Assembly (NCBI GenBank): GCA_047630355.1
Contig: JBLHXN010000045.1
Coordinates: 1-24,896, forward strand
Reading direction: 5' to 3'
From: JANQUM01 sp047630355
GTDB taxonomy: Bacteria > Bacteroidota > Bacteroidia > Cytophagales > Spirosomataceae
DNA: 24,896 nt
Under the pieces are notes generated by a model that did no database searches, was not told the origin of the DNA, and saw nothing but the letters and a program-made list of their open reading frames with translations. Of this stretch, positions 14,645 to 23,604 are shown piece after piece. The stretch's first letter is position 1, and each line of letters begins with the position of its first letter. The translations under genes were made by a program, and so were the position numbers.

Positions 14645-16966
14645 ATGAAAAAAAAGTGTATCATTGCGGCAATAGCTTGCTTGATTTCTTTCAATATGTT
14701 CGGGCAACTGCTCGTAGATTTTCCGCTCGAAAAAGGCGTTTATCAACGTAAAAATAATAATACGCTGGACGTTACGATTTCTGGTCGATATACAGATACA
14801 CTTACTACCACCATCGAAACCCGCTTACTAAGTGCATCAAGCAATCAACCTGTTTCCGGCTTTGACTGGCAAACACTTGCTGGTTTCGCCGAGCTCGGAA
14901 AGTTTTACGGCATATTATCAAACGTTCCGGGCGGAAAATATCATTTACAAATCAGAAACTTGAACGGCCTTTTCCCGATTGACACTTTTCAGGTGAATAA
15001 TTTAGGAATCGGCGAAGTATTTATGGTTTCGGGACAATCAAATGCGGCAGGTTACCAAGACTTCGCATCTGTAAGTGCTCAGAGTAATGATGTTGTTTCT
15101 CACAATTTTAGTGACGACCAAACGTACGGAGCAAACACGTCCAAAATACCGCCCTTTCCGGTTTTATCAAAAATTGAATTTGATACGTACGTTTCGGAAA
15201 AAGGGCAATCCTCCTGGTGTTACGGAAAATTAGGAGATTTACTCACCGCCCGTTTGGGAGTTCCGGTCAGCTTCTTCAACGGTGCATCGGTGGGAACTTC
15301 CACCAAAAATTGGATGGAAAGTGCTCAGGGTTTGCCTACACAAAACGAATACTTTGCCGCTCAGTACGGCAACTTAGTGGGAATGCCGTACGTTCACTTA
15401 AAAAATATCCTGCATCATTACGCTACGCAGTTCGGAACACGTGCCAACCTCTGGCATCAGGGCGAAACAGATACATTTAAAAACTACGGCACTCAATACT
15501 ACGTCGATAATTTAAATTTGGTAAAGAGTCAGACCCGTACGGACTTTCACCCTGATTTATCTTGGGTAGTGTCACGGGTATCTTTTGACGGAAATAATTC
15601 AAGTCCGCAAGTTATTGGGGGGCAAAATACCGTTGTGCAGGCAGATATAAATACATTTTACGGACCGTCTACGGATCAAATTACATATCGTAACCCTGAT
15701 GCTGACGATAATGTACACTTCTTTGGACCTTCATTGATTTCATTGGCAAACGAATGGGATTTAGAACTCAACGCAAGTTTCTTCCAAAACTCCAAACCAG
15801 TTACTCCAAAACCCATTCAGGAAATAAAACTCCGGTACGAAAACGGTTTGGTTTGGTTAATTGCTCCGCCAAATTTTGCGTCGTACCGCTGGATAAACGC
15901 TACGAACGGGAATAAAAATTACGAACAAACGCCCGAGTCTACGAAAGCCATTCTGAAGAAAAGCAGTGGGAAATATATTTGCTATCTAATCGAAGCAAAC
16001 GGTAACATTGTTCCCTCACAAATTGTGGATGCCGGAGCGGTACTGAGTTTCTTCGCTAAAAATCCGCCCGTATGCGAAGGGGTGGTTTATCTTTCAGACT
16101 TAACGGAAACAAGTTTAACGGGGCAGTTTAAGAAAGATATTTCGCAGAATAACACAACATTAAGCATTGACGGTGAGCAATTCTCTAAAGGTCTTGGCTC
16201 CCACAGCTATTTCAAAATAACCTACAACATACTCACCAATACGTATAAACGTTTCAAAACATTCATCGGAGTTGACGATAGCGTTACCTCATCTAATTGT
16301 ACTTCTCACGATGGCGTAATTTTTAAGGTTTACGGAAATGACCTTGTCAATCCGTTGTTTACAAGCTCTGTTTTAAACGCAGACTCACCCGTACAATACA
16401 TTGATTTACAAATCAGCAACCAAAGTTCGCTTACGTTAGAAGTTGAGCAAGTCGGAAATATAAACTGTGATCACGCTAATTGGGCGGACGCTAAACTTAC
16501 TTTTGATGAAATCACTCCGCCCATCATTCTGAGCGACAAATCCATTGTAAATAAAAATCAGTTGTTTAATCTTTCAGCTTCCGTGGTTTGTCAAAGTAGC
16601 TCTGCACTTCGATGGTCGGATGGGAATTCAGTTACTGTAAATCAAAAAAGTTTGTCAAGTACAAATACTTACTTCGCTACGTGTGTAGCGGCAAATAACT
16701 GTCAGAGTAGTCGTTCAAATACAATTTCTATAAAAGTACTAAACGACTGCGAAACAAATTACCAGCTCGCATCTCCCACAAATGATTTAGGCCAAAACGG
16801 ACTCAACCTTAACTACGAGGCGAGCAACGCAATTCAGGCGTCAAATAAACTTCAGAACAAGGTTAAAGTAAGCTTTGACGCCGCGAAGTCAATTACCCTG
16901 TCACCCGGTTTTCTTTCCGATTCTGGCACAAATTTCACGGCACAAATTGGCGGTTGCACAAATTAG
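14645..16966 (+). CDS. Secreted SGNH (sialate O-acetylesterase-like) enzyme with NPCBM-like and coathanger C-terminus
   Basis: The 773-residue protein begins with a signal peptide (MKKKCIIAAIACLISFNMFG). Residues about 120-375 form an SGNH/GDSL-type esterase domain of the sialate-acetylesterase kind. VSGQSNAAG holds the likely nucleophile Ser132, LWHQGETD (269-276) is the block after the beta-sheet, and DNVHFFG supplies Asp355 and His358 in the D-x-x-H arrangement. A region at about 478-620 resembles an NPCBM carbohydrate-binding module (LSIDGEQFSKGLGSH, FIGVDDSV, GVIFKVYGND). The C-terminal 65 residues (LASPTND...NAIQASNK...ITLSPGFLSDSGTNFTAQIGGC) resemble the '3-coathanger stack' domain of Cytophagales secreted proteins. 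It probably deacetylates an extracellular carbohydrate; the substrate is unknown. It stands alone. Confidence 0.78.
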   Translation: MKKKCIIAAIACLISFNMFGQLLVDFPLEKGVYQRKNNNTLDVTISGRYTDTLTTTIETRLLSASSNQPVSGFDWQTLAGFAELGKFYGILSNVPGGKYHLQIRNLNGLFPIDTFQVNNLGIGEVFMVSGQSNAAGYQDFASVSAQSNDVVSHNFSDDQTYGANTSKIPPFPVLSKIEFDTYVSEKGQSSWCYGKLGDLLTARLGVPVSFFNGASVGTSTKNWMESAQGLPTQNEYFAAQYGNLVGMPYVHLKNILHHYATQFGTRANLWHQGETDTFKNYGTQYYVDNLNLVKSQTRTDFHPDLSWVVSRVSFDGNNSSPQVIGGQNTVVQADINTFYGPSTDQITYRNPDADDNVHFFGPSLISLANEWDLELNASFFQNSKPVTPKPIQEIKLRYENGLVWLIAPPNFASYRWINATNGNKNYEQTPESTKAILKKSSGKYICYLIEANGNIVPSQIVDAGAVLSFFAKNPPVCEGVVYLSDLTETSLTGQFKKDISQNNTTLSIDGEQFSKGLGSHSYFKITYNILTNTYKRFKTFIGVDDSVTSSNCTSHDGVIFKVYGNDLVNPLFTSSVLNADSPVQYIDLQISNQSSLTLEVEQVGNINCDHANWADAKLTFDEITPPIILSDKSIVNKNQLFNLSASVVCQSSSALRWSDGNSVTVNQKSLSSTNTYFATCVAANNCQSSRSNTISIKVLNDCETNYQLASPTNDLGQNGLNLNYEASNAIQASNKLQNKVKVSFDAAKSITLSPGFLSDSGTNFTAQIGGCTN

Positions 16967-16986
16967 CTAGTCAAAAAAACCTCAAA

Positions 16987-17003
16987 TATGACATTATGTC
17001 ATA
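16987..17003. promoter_or_regulatory. Perfect 17-bp dyad upstream of dnaK
   Basis: TATGACATTATGTCATA is fully symmetric (8+1+8). It ends 86 bp before the dnaK start and just ahead of the proposed -33 box. It has no T-run, so an operator is more likely than a terminator. It is not the CIRCE element bound by HrcA. Confidence 0.45.
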
Positions 17004-17008
17004 AATTG

Positions 17009-17039
17009 TTTGCCACTTTTCCCATTGGCATATTCATTG
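17009..17039 (+). promoter_or_regulatory. Possible dnaK promoter (Bacteroidota type)
   Basis: TTTG (17009-17012) lies 18 bases before TATTCATTG (17031-17039), roughly the TTTG / TAnnTTTG pattern of the Bacteroidota housekeeping sigma factor. The spacer is spanned by a second dyad, TGCCA (17011-17015) and TGGCA (17026-17030). Confidence 0.3.
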
Positions 17040-17089
17040 TTAATTGATAGGCAAATAAGTCATTAACATAACATTGAATAAATAGAATT

Positions 17090-19009
17090 ATGGGAAAAAT
17101 AATCGGAATTGACTTGGGTACTACCAACTCTTGCGTTGCCGTAATGGAAGGTAACGAACCCGTAGTAATAGCAAACAGCGAAGGAGCTCGCACAACTCCT
17201 TCTATCGTTGCGTTTTTAGAAAACGGCGAGAAAAAAGTAGGTGCCCCGGCGAAGCGTCAGGCAATCACAAACCCTAAAAATACGATTCAGTCTATTAAGC
17301 GTTTCATGGGTAAGCGTTTTGACGAAGTTTCAAACGAAATTAAGCAAAGTGCTTACGACGTTGAGAAAGGATCAAACAATACGGCACGTGTAAGAATTGG
17401 TGATCGTAATTACACGCCACAGGAAATCTCGGCTTTCATTCTTCAGAAAATGAAGCAAACCGCCGAAGATTATTTAGGAACAGAAATCACAGAAGCCGTG
17501 ATTACCGTACCTGCGTACTTTAACGATGCGGAACGTCAGGCTACTAAAGAGGCCGGAACAATTGCCGGACTTGAAGTAAAACGAATCATTAATGAGCCAA
17601 CTGCCGCCGCTCTTGCTTACGGAATGGATAAGCAAGGCAAAGACATGACCGTTGCTGTATTTGACCTTGGTGGTGGTACTTTTGATATTTCTATCCTTGA
17701 ACTAGGAGACGGCGTATTTGAAGTAAAATCAACCGATGGCGATACGCACCTTGGTGGTGACGACTTTGACCAAGTAATTATTGACTGGTTAGCCGAAGAA
17801 TTTAAGAAAGATGAAGGCATTGACCTACGTCACGATGCGATGGCTCTTCAGCGTTTGAAAGAAGCTGCCGAACGTGCTAAAGTTGAGCTTTCGAGTTCAA
17901 ACCAAGCTGAAATCAACTTACCTTACGTTTTCCCGGTTGACGGTGTGCCTAAGCACTTAGTGCGTACACTTTCAAGAGCGAAATTTGAGCAATTAGCGGA
18001 TAAGCTTTTCAAGCAAATGATGGAGCCTTGTAAAAAGGCAATGAAGAACGCCGGATTTGATAAGTCAAAAATTGACGAAGTAATCTTAGTAGGTGGTTCA
18101 ACGCGTATTCCTAAAGTACAGGAAGAAGTTGAAAAATTCTTTGGTAAAAAGCCGTCAAAAGGTGTAAACCCCGACGAAGCAGTTGCCATCGGAGCCGCGA
18201 TTCAGGGTGGAGTATTAACCGGAGAAGTGAAAGACATTCTTTTACTTGACGTGATTCCACTTTCGTTAGGTATTGAGACAATGGGTAGCGTGTTTACCAA
18301 GATGATTGAGTCGAATACCACTATTCCAACGAAGAAAGTTGAAGTATTCTCAACTGCCGCTGATAATCAGCCATCGGTAGAATTACACGTATTGCAAGGC
18401 GAGCGTCCGTTAGCGAGTCAGAACCGTACTTTAGGACGTTTCCATTTAGACGGAATTCCACCTTCACCACGTGGTGTACCACAAGTAGAAGTCACGTTTG
18501 ACGTAGATGCCAACGGTATCTTGAGCGTTACGGCGAAAGACAAAGGAACCGGAAAAGAGCAGAATATTCGTATTGAAGCTTCAAGCGGTCTTTCGGATGC
18601 TGAAATCCAACAGATGAGAGAAGAGGCGAAAGCCAACGAAGAAGCGGATAAGATAGAAAAAGAGAAAATTGAAAAAGTAAACGCTGCTGATTCAATGATT
18701 TTCTCAACACAAAAGCAACTGAGCGAGTACGGTGATAAGCTTTCTGAGCCAAACAAAACGGCGATTCAGGCTGCTTTAGCCGAGTTGCAAGCCGCCCACG
18801 GGACGAAAGACATTGCTGCTATTGACGGAGCAATGGAGAAAATCAACGCCGCGTGGCAAGCCGCTTCTCAGGAAATGTACGCTGCACAACAGCCAGAAGG
18901 TGGAGCAGAAGCCCCAGCCGACGGAGCAGATACAACCACTGAAGAAGGTGCCGCTGATGAAGGCGTAACCGACGTGAACTTTGAAGAAGTGAACGAAGAA
19001 AAGAAGTAA
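17090..19009 (+). CDS. dnaK: Chaperone protein DnaK (Hsp70)
   Basis: The 639-residue Hsp70 is complete. The nucleotide-binding domain (about 1-383) has IDLGTTNS (7-14), the VFDLGGGTFDISIL block near 190 and VILVGGSTRIPKVQ near 331. The substrate-binding beta domain (about 390-505) holds LLLDVIPLSLGIETMG and NQPSVELHVLQGER, and the helical lid ends in the acidic tail DVNFEEVNEEKK. It folds and refolds cytoplasmic proteins with DnaJ and GrpE, neither of which is adjacent, so it is a monocistronic dnaK. The upstream dyads suggest specific regulation, and a very strong terminator follows. Confidence 0.98.
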   Translation: MGKIIGIDLGTTNSCVAVMEGNEPVVIANSEGARTTPSIVAFLENGEKKVGAPAKRQAITNPKNTIQSIKRFMGKRFDEVSNEIKQSAYDVEKGSNNTARVRIGDRNYTPQEISAFILQKMKQTAEDYLGTEITEAVITVPAYFNDAERQATKEAGTIAGLEVKRIINEPTAAALAYGMDKQGKDMTVAVFDLGGGTFDISILELGDGVFEVKSTDGDTHLGGDDFDQVIIDWLAEEFKKDEGIDLRHDAMALQRLKEAAERAKVELSSSNQAEINLPYVFPVDGVPKHLVRTLSRAKFEQLADKLFKQMMEPCKKAMKNAGFDKSKIDEVILVGGSTRIPKVQEEVEKFFGKKPSKGVNPDEAVAIGAAIQGGVLTGEVKDILLLDVIPLSLGIETMGSVFTKMIESNTTIPTKKVEVFSTAADNQPSVELHVLQGERPLASQNRTLGRFHLDGIPPSPRGVPQVEVTFDVDANGILSVTAKDKGTGKEQNIRIEASSGLSDAEIQQMREEAKANEEADKIEKEKIEKVNAADSMIFSTQKQLSEYGDKLSEPNKTAIQAALAELQAAHGTKDIAAIDGAMEKINAAWQAASQEMYAAQQPEGGAEAPADGADTTTEEGAADEGVTDVNFEEVNEEKK

Positions 19010-19041
19010 TCGCTTTTCTTTTCACGAAGTATAAATAAATT

Positions 19042-19080
19042 AAAACCCCCCGCTACGAATTTCGTAGCGGGGGGTTTTTT
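19042..19080. terminator. Strong bidirectional terminator after dnaK
   Basis: CCCCCCGCTACGAA (19046-19059) pairs perfectly with 19061-19074, flanked by AAAA on the left and a T-run on the right. It serves dnaK (+) and the convergent DinB gene (-). Confidence 0.92.
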
Positions 19081-19103
19081 ATACCGAGGTAGTTGACTTT
19101 GAC

Positions 19104-19655
19104 TTAAAATGTATCACCGTATCCTTCGTCAAAAAACCGACTGGAGGTATTGACTTCATCCAACTTCTCTAGCTTACGGTCAATCATTTTTTTAAAGACG
19201 GCTATTTGACCGGTGTGGTACAAATCATGGTGAATAATTCCGTGAAGGAGCGTGTAATAGTCATATTCTGTTCCGGGTACGTTTTCCATCAGAAAGTCGT
19301 CCGTTTTATCTTTCAAAACGCTGAGTAATTCATCGTGGCTCAAGCTCATTTCCATGAGTAAAGTTTCTAGCTCAAACTCGTCTATTTTACCAAATTTACC
19401 GAAATCTTTGTCTCCAATAATTTCGTACTTTTCGTTGCCGTTGATCTTCTGAATGGCAAAAATTCGCCAGCTCGTCATATGGTACATCAACTCGGCGATG
19501 GTGTGAACATTTTCTAACTTATATGCGGCCTGCTTCGGTTTGATAGGTTTGATAACTTCCAACGCCGACGGGCCGTGCCACGCACCACCGTGAAATGCGG
19601 TATTCAGTAATTTTACGATGCGTTCTACTAAGTAATTATTTTCGTTGCTTTCCAT
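19104..19655 (-). CDS. DinB family protein, copy 1
   Basis: The 183-residue four-helix DinB/YfiT-like protein has the expected metal-ligand histidines: His59 in LMYHMTSWR, and His143 and His147 in IHHDLYHTGQ. The N-terminal block AFHGGAWHGPSALEVI is shared with the next gene upstream. Family members are small metal-binding proteins; some are thiol-dependent transferases (bacillithiol or mycothiol S-transferases), but most are uncharacterised. Compared with copy 2 it has a longer C-terminal tail. It is the second gene of a two-gene - strand run and ends at the bidirectional terminator shared with dnaK. Confidence 0.85.
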   Translation of the reverse strand: MESNENNYLVERIVKLLNTAFHGGAWHGPSALEVIKPIKPKQAAYKLENVHTIAELMYHMTSWRIFAIQKINGNEKYEIIGDKDFGKFGKIDEFELETLLMEMSLSHDELLSVLKDKTDDFLMENVPGTEYDYYTLLHGIIHHDLYHTGQIAVFKKMIDRKLEKLDEVNTSSRFFDEGYGDTF

Positions 19656-19700
19656 ATTTAAAACTGTTCTCTATTTTTAAATTAAAGTGTTGTCGTGTAT

Positions 19701-19726
19701 ATCATCTCGACTCCGCTCGATGTGAC
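19701..19726. repeat. Dispersed repeat between the DinB genes
   Basis: CATCTCGACTCCGCTCGATG (19703-19722) followed by TGACA is an imperfect palindrome. Its wording is a well-known intergenic repeat in Bacteroidota genomes, and it belongs with the 9255-9329 type. Confidence 0.55.
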
Positions 19727-19736
19727 AATAATTCTT

Positions 19737-20201
19737 TTATTCCCAAAGAACCCAAATCATTCCCAAATGGTAGGTATCGTGCTGTATCAATCCGGTCAAT
19801 ACTTTGTAGAAATCGTAAAACTCTCCAGCTACTCTTTTCTCAAGTAACGAATCGTCTTTCGTTTCTAATAACTCAATAAATTGCTTGTGTGTCTGCTGTA
19901 AATCGACTACGAGGTTTTTCCAATTCTCTTTTGAAGTCTCTACGTCTGTTCCCCAGTTATCTTCCTCAGATTTTAGAGCAAATTCGATATTATCGTTCAG
20001 TTTCTCAATGATAAATTTCCGCCACGCTACCATGTGGAAAATCAACTGAGCGATTGTCCGTTTTGAGAAACCTTGCTTGGTATCAACAATGTCGATGGGT
20101 AAACTATTGATAATTTCCATCACCGACGGGCCGTGCCAAGCATCACCGCGAAAAACGGTGTCAATATTTTCAATAATTCGTTCGAGTTCCTTGTTGCTCA
20201 T
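19737..20201 (-). CDS. DinB family protein, copy 2
   Basis: The 154-residue paralogue of the next gene carries His56 in LIFHMVAWRK, and His141 and His145 in IQHDTYHLGM as the metal site. It also has the start motif FRGDAWHGPSVMEII that matches AFHGGAWHGPSALEVI in copy 1. The two arose by tandem duplication or are a conserved pair; they lie 81 bp apart on the same strand. The substrate is unknown. The 190-bp region upstream is shared, divergently, with the large BNR-repeat gene. Confidence 0.85.
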   Translation of the reverse strand: MSNKELERIIENIDTVFRGDAWHGPSVMEIINSLPIDIVDTKQGFSKRTIAQLIFHMVAWRKFIIEKLNDNIEFALKSEEDNWGTDVETSKENWKNLVVDLQQTHKQFIELLETKDDSLLEKRVAGEFYDFYKVLTGLIQHDTYHLGMIWVLWE

Positions 20202-20337
20202 TCAGCTATTTTTTACAAAATTGATAAAATTAATTTAAATCGCGAAGAAATCGGAAAATGTAACAAGTAAAATGCCAAGCTTCTTTGGGTAAAACGACTC
20301 AAAATTAGTACCGTATGTCTCAAAAAAAACATTTGTG

Positions 20338-20368
20338 TTGCCGAAGTAGACTTCCTGAACTACTTTTA
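20338..20368 (+). promoter_or_regulatory. Possible promoter of the BNR-repeat gene
   Basis: TTG (20338-20340) is followed 20 bases later by TACTTTTA (20361-20368), one base off the Bacteroidota -7 consensus TAnnTTTG. The start codon is at 20392, giving a short leader. Confidence 0.35.
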
Positions 20369-20391
20369 TAGAAAAACAACTATAGACCCGC

Positions 20392-23300
20392 ATGAAAAAA
20401 CATCTTTTATTATTATTTCTCTTATTATCCGCAACCACGCTCTTCGCTCAGCGGAAGTCAAAACGAACTGCTACCGAGGAAGTAGCAAAATCTTCTGTAG
20501 ATAAACCAGCTTTACCCTTACAAACTCTGAAATGGCGAAATATCGGACCATTCCGCGGTGGACGATCATTAGCCGTGGCGGGGCATCAATCTGATCCACT
20601 TACTTATTACTTCGGAGCGGTGGGCGGCGGCGTTTGGAAAACTACCGACGGCGGAGCAAACTGGTCTTGTATTTCAGATTCAGTCTTTCAATCTTCTTCC
20701 GTAGGTGCAATCACCGTGGCTCCATCCGACCCAAACGTAGTGTACGTCGGAATGGGCGAAGCAGATATGCGTTCCAATATTTCATTCGGTGACGGAATGT
20801 ATAAAAGCACCGACGGCGGAAAAACGTGGAAGCACATCGGTTTAAGAAAAGCGGATGCCATTTCCACAATTGCCGTTCACCCAAAAGACGAAAACACACT
20901 TTTTGTGGCTTCGGTTGGAAATCCTTTTGCGTCAAATCCTGAGCGGGGCGTTTTCAAATCAACCGATGGCGGCGAATCGTGGAAGCACGTTTTGGCAATA
21001 GACGACAGCACCGGAGCGTACCACGTAAAAATTGACGTGAATAATCCACGGATTGTTTACGCCACCACGTGGCAAGCCTACCGGAACGGTCACTCTATGA
21101 GCAGCGGCGGAAAAGGCTGTGGTATTTACAAATCTACCGACGGCGGCGAAACGTGGCTACCCATTCACAAAAATCCCGGTTTGCCAAAAGGCATGCTCGG
21201 CAAGATGGGAATTGCAGTTTCTCCCGCAAATTCAAACCGCTTGTACGCGATTATCGAAAACAAGAACGGTGGACTTTTCACCTCTACTGATGCGGGAGAA
21301 CATTGGACTTTAGTAAACGACGATAAGAACCTCTGGCAACGTCCGTGGTATTACATGAATATCGCCGCTGACCCGAAGAACGAAATGGGTATTTTTGTGT
21401 TGAACGTGAGTTCTTTTAAATCAGAAGACGGTGGTAAAAATTTCAACCGAATCAGCGTTAACCACGGCGACACACACGATATTTGGGTAAACCCGGATAA
21501 CCCTAAAAACTACATTATTGGCGATGATGGCGGCGGAGAAGTCACCTTTAACGACGGAAAGATTTTCTCCGAGCAGGATTACCCAACCGCTCAATTTTAC
21601 CACGTTAGCGTTGACAATGATTTTCCGTATAATATTTACGGAGCACAGCAAGACAACAGTTCGGTTCGAATTTCCAGCCGTTCTAAAAGTTACGGAATCA
21701 CCGAGCGTGACTGGTATCCGGTAGCGGGTGGCGAAGCGGGTTACATCGAATCTGATCCACGAAATTCGAAGATTACGTACGGCGGTGAATACGACGGCTC
21801 GTTGTCAAGACACGACGCCGAAACCGGAGAAAACCGAGATATTTCGGTTTATCCCGAGTCAAATATGGGACATACATCGGCAATGAAGAAATACCGCTTT
21901 CAATGGACGTACCCCATCGTTTTTTCTCCCCATAATCCGCAGAAACTTTACGTGACATCGCAGTACGTACACGTTTCGATGGATGAAGGGCAATCATGGA
22001 AAGTTATCAGTCCTGATTTAAGCCGCAACGACCCAAAGACAACGGGAAATACCGGTGGACCAATTACGTTGGACCAAACCGGAGCAGAAATTTACGCCAC
22101 GATTTATTCACTTGCGGAATCAAAAACTGAACCCGGACTTATCTGGACGGGTAGCGACGACGGTTTGATTCACGTTTCAAAAGACGACGGGGCAAACTGG
22201 GAAAACGTTTCGATTCCAACTTCCCTCCTCCCCGACTTTGCAATGATTAGTATTATTCATCCGTCGGAAACAGTGAAAGGGAAAGTTTACGTAACCGCAA
22301 CTCGTTACATGAGCGGCGACCGCAAACCGTACTTATTCAAGTCAAATGATTACGGAAAATCTTGGACGGCAATAAATAACGGAATTCCCGCCGACGAATA
22401 CACCCGTGTAATGCGGGAAGACCCAACGATACCCGGCTTACTTTACGCCGGAACTGAACGGGGAATTTACTACTCGGTAAACGACGGAAGCTCATGGGAA
22501 TCGTTAAAGTCGAACTTACCCATCACTTCGGTAAGGGATTTACAAGTTCAGGCTCGTGAATCTGACTTGGTAATCGCGACGCACGGGCGTTCGTTTTGGG
22601 TCATGGACGATTTGACTCCGTTGTACAGTTTAATTAAAAATAAAGATATCGCTGAAAAAGAAATGCACGTTTTTGAACCGAAACCTACGTACCGCATGAA
22701 AGGCGGAGGAAGGCAACGAGGAAATGCTGCGTACGGAGAAAATCCGGCTTCGGGAGTTGTGATAAATTACCACTTGAAAGAACAACCCGAAAAAGAGTTA
22801 AAACTTGTCTTTATGGACGCTGCCAAAGACACCATCGTGACGTATTCGAGTAAGTATTTTGTGAACGGGAAACCGCCGAAATCAGACGATCGTTTTTACG
22901 AAGACGAAGACAAAGAGCCAAACGGCATTCTAACCACTGATAAAGGTATGAATCAGTTTGAATGGAATATGCGACACAAAAGTGCCACACCGCTAAAAGG
23001 AGCCGATACGCCAATTTGGTCGGGAAGCACAAGCGGACCAAAAGTACCACCGGGAAGCTACACGGTTACGCTTACAAATGGCGATGAACTGGTTCAAACC
23101 ATTAACTTTGAAATTGTTCCTGATCCAAGTATCAAAACGTCCAAAGCTGACTTTGCCGAGCAATACGCTTTATCAAAGAAGACTTTTGATAAATTGGACG
23201 AAACGCACAAAGGAGTCAACAAGCTCCGTGATATTAAGAGTAGCATTGAGAAGTTTAATAAATCGGTAAGTGATTCAACGTTAAAGAAAGAATTCACCAA

Positions 23301-23604
23301 GTTCACAAAACCAACGGTTAGTAAAATTGATAGTTTAGAGCAGCTATTAGTTCAAAACAAAGCCGTTGCTTTTCAAGATTTATTGGCGTACCCAATCCGG
23401 TTAAACGATAAACTAGCGGGCGTGAAAAGTGCCATCGAAAGTGCCGACGCCAAACCAACCGCCGGAACCTACGAAGTACTTGCTTCCCTCTCCAGTCAGG
23501 TTGACGCGGTGCTGAAAGAAGTGACCAAAATCGAAAAAGAATTTGTACCCGAATTCAACCATAAAGTGAAGGAGAATAATATTCCCGCCATCGTGATTGA
23601 ATAA
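20392..23604 (+). CDS. Large secreted BNR-repeat / VPS10-like protein
   Basis: The 1070-residue protein starts with a signal peptide (MKKHLLLLFLLLSATTLFAQ). It carries at least ten Asp-box/BNR motifs, S-x-D-x-G-x-x-W or close variants, near residues 81, 137, 189, 246, 296, 342, 528, 595, 649 and 694. They imply one or two seven-bladed beta-propellers of the sortilin/GH74-like kind. After about residue 740 comes a beta-rich domain (NQFEWNMRH and PPGSYTVTLTNGDE, as in many Bacteroidota homologues), then a helical tail (about 950-1060). Such proteins are often annotated as glycosyl hydrolase or VPS10-domain protein; catalytic residues cannot be assigned, so carbohydrate cleavage is unproven. It is a monocistronic gene with its own terminator. 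Confidence 0.85.
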   Translation: MKKHLLLLFLLLSATTLFAQRKSKRTATEEVAKSSVDKPALPLQTLKWRNIGPFRGGRSLAVAGHQSDPLTYYFGAVGGGVWKTTDGGANWSCISDSVFQSSSVGAITVAPSDPNVVYVGMGEADMRSNISFGDGMYKSTDGGKTWKHIGLRKADAISTIAVHPKDENTLFVASVGNPFASNPERGVFKSTDGGESWKHVLAIDDSTGAYHVKIDVNNPRIVYATTWQAYRNGHSMSSGGKGCGIYKSTDGGETWLPIHKNPGLPKGMLGKMGIAVSPANSNRLYAIIENKNGGLFTSTDAGEHWTLVNDDKNLWQRPWYYMNIAADPKNEMGIFVLNVSSFKSEDGGKNFNRISVNHGDTHDIWVNPDNPKNYIIGDDGGGEVTFNDGKIFSEQDYPTAQFYHVSVDNDFPYNIYGAQQDNSSVRISSRSKSYGITERDWYPVAGGEAGYIESDPRNSKITYGGEYDGSLSRHDAETGENRDISVYPESNMGHTSAMKKYRFQWTYPIVFSPHNPQKLYVTSQYVHVSMDEGQSWKVISPDLSRNDPKTTGNTGGPITLDQTGAEIYATIYSLAESKTEPGLIWTGSDDGLIHVSKDDGANWENVSIPTSLLPDFAMISIIHPSETVKGKVYVTATRYMSGDRKPYLFKSNDYGKSWTAINNGIPADEYTRVMREDPTIPGLLYAGTERGIYYSVNDGSSWESLKSNLPITSVRDLQVQARESDLVIATHGRSFWVMDDLTPLYSLIKNKDIAEKEMHVFEPKPTYRMKGGGRQRGNAAYGENPASGVVINYHLKEQPEKELKLVFMDAAKDTIVTYSSKYFVNGKPPKSDDRFYEDEDKEPNGILTTDKGMNQFEWNMRHKSATPLKGADTPIWSGSTSGPKVPPGSYTVTLTNGDELVQTINFEIVPDPSIKTSKADFAEQYALSKKTFDKLDETHKGVNKLRDIKSSIEKFNKSVSDSTLKKEFTKFTKPTVSKIDSLEQLLVQNKAVAFQDLLAYPIRLNDKLAGVKSAIESADAKPTAGTYEVLASLSSQVDAVLKEVTKIEKEFVPEFNHKVKENNIPAIVIE

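Noticed and set aside
16967..17089. CIRCE/HrcA operator before dnaK
   Set aside because: The TTAGCACTC-N9-GAGTGCTAA sequence is absent; the dyads seen have different words.
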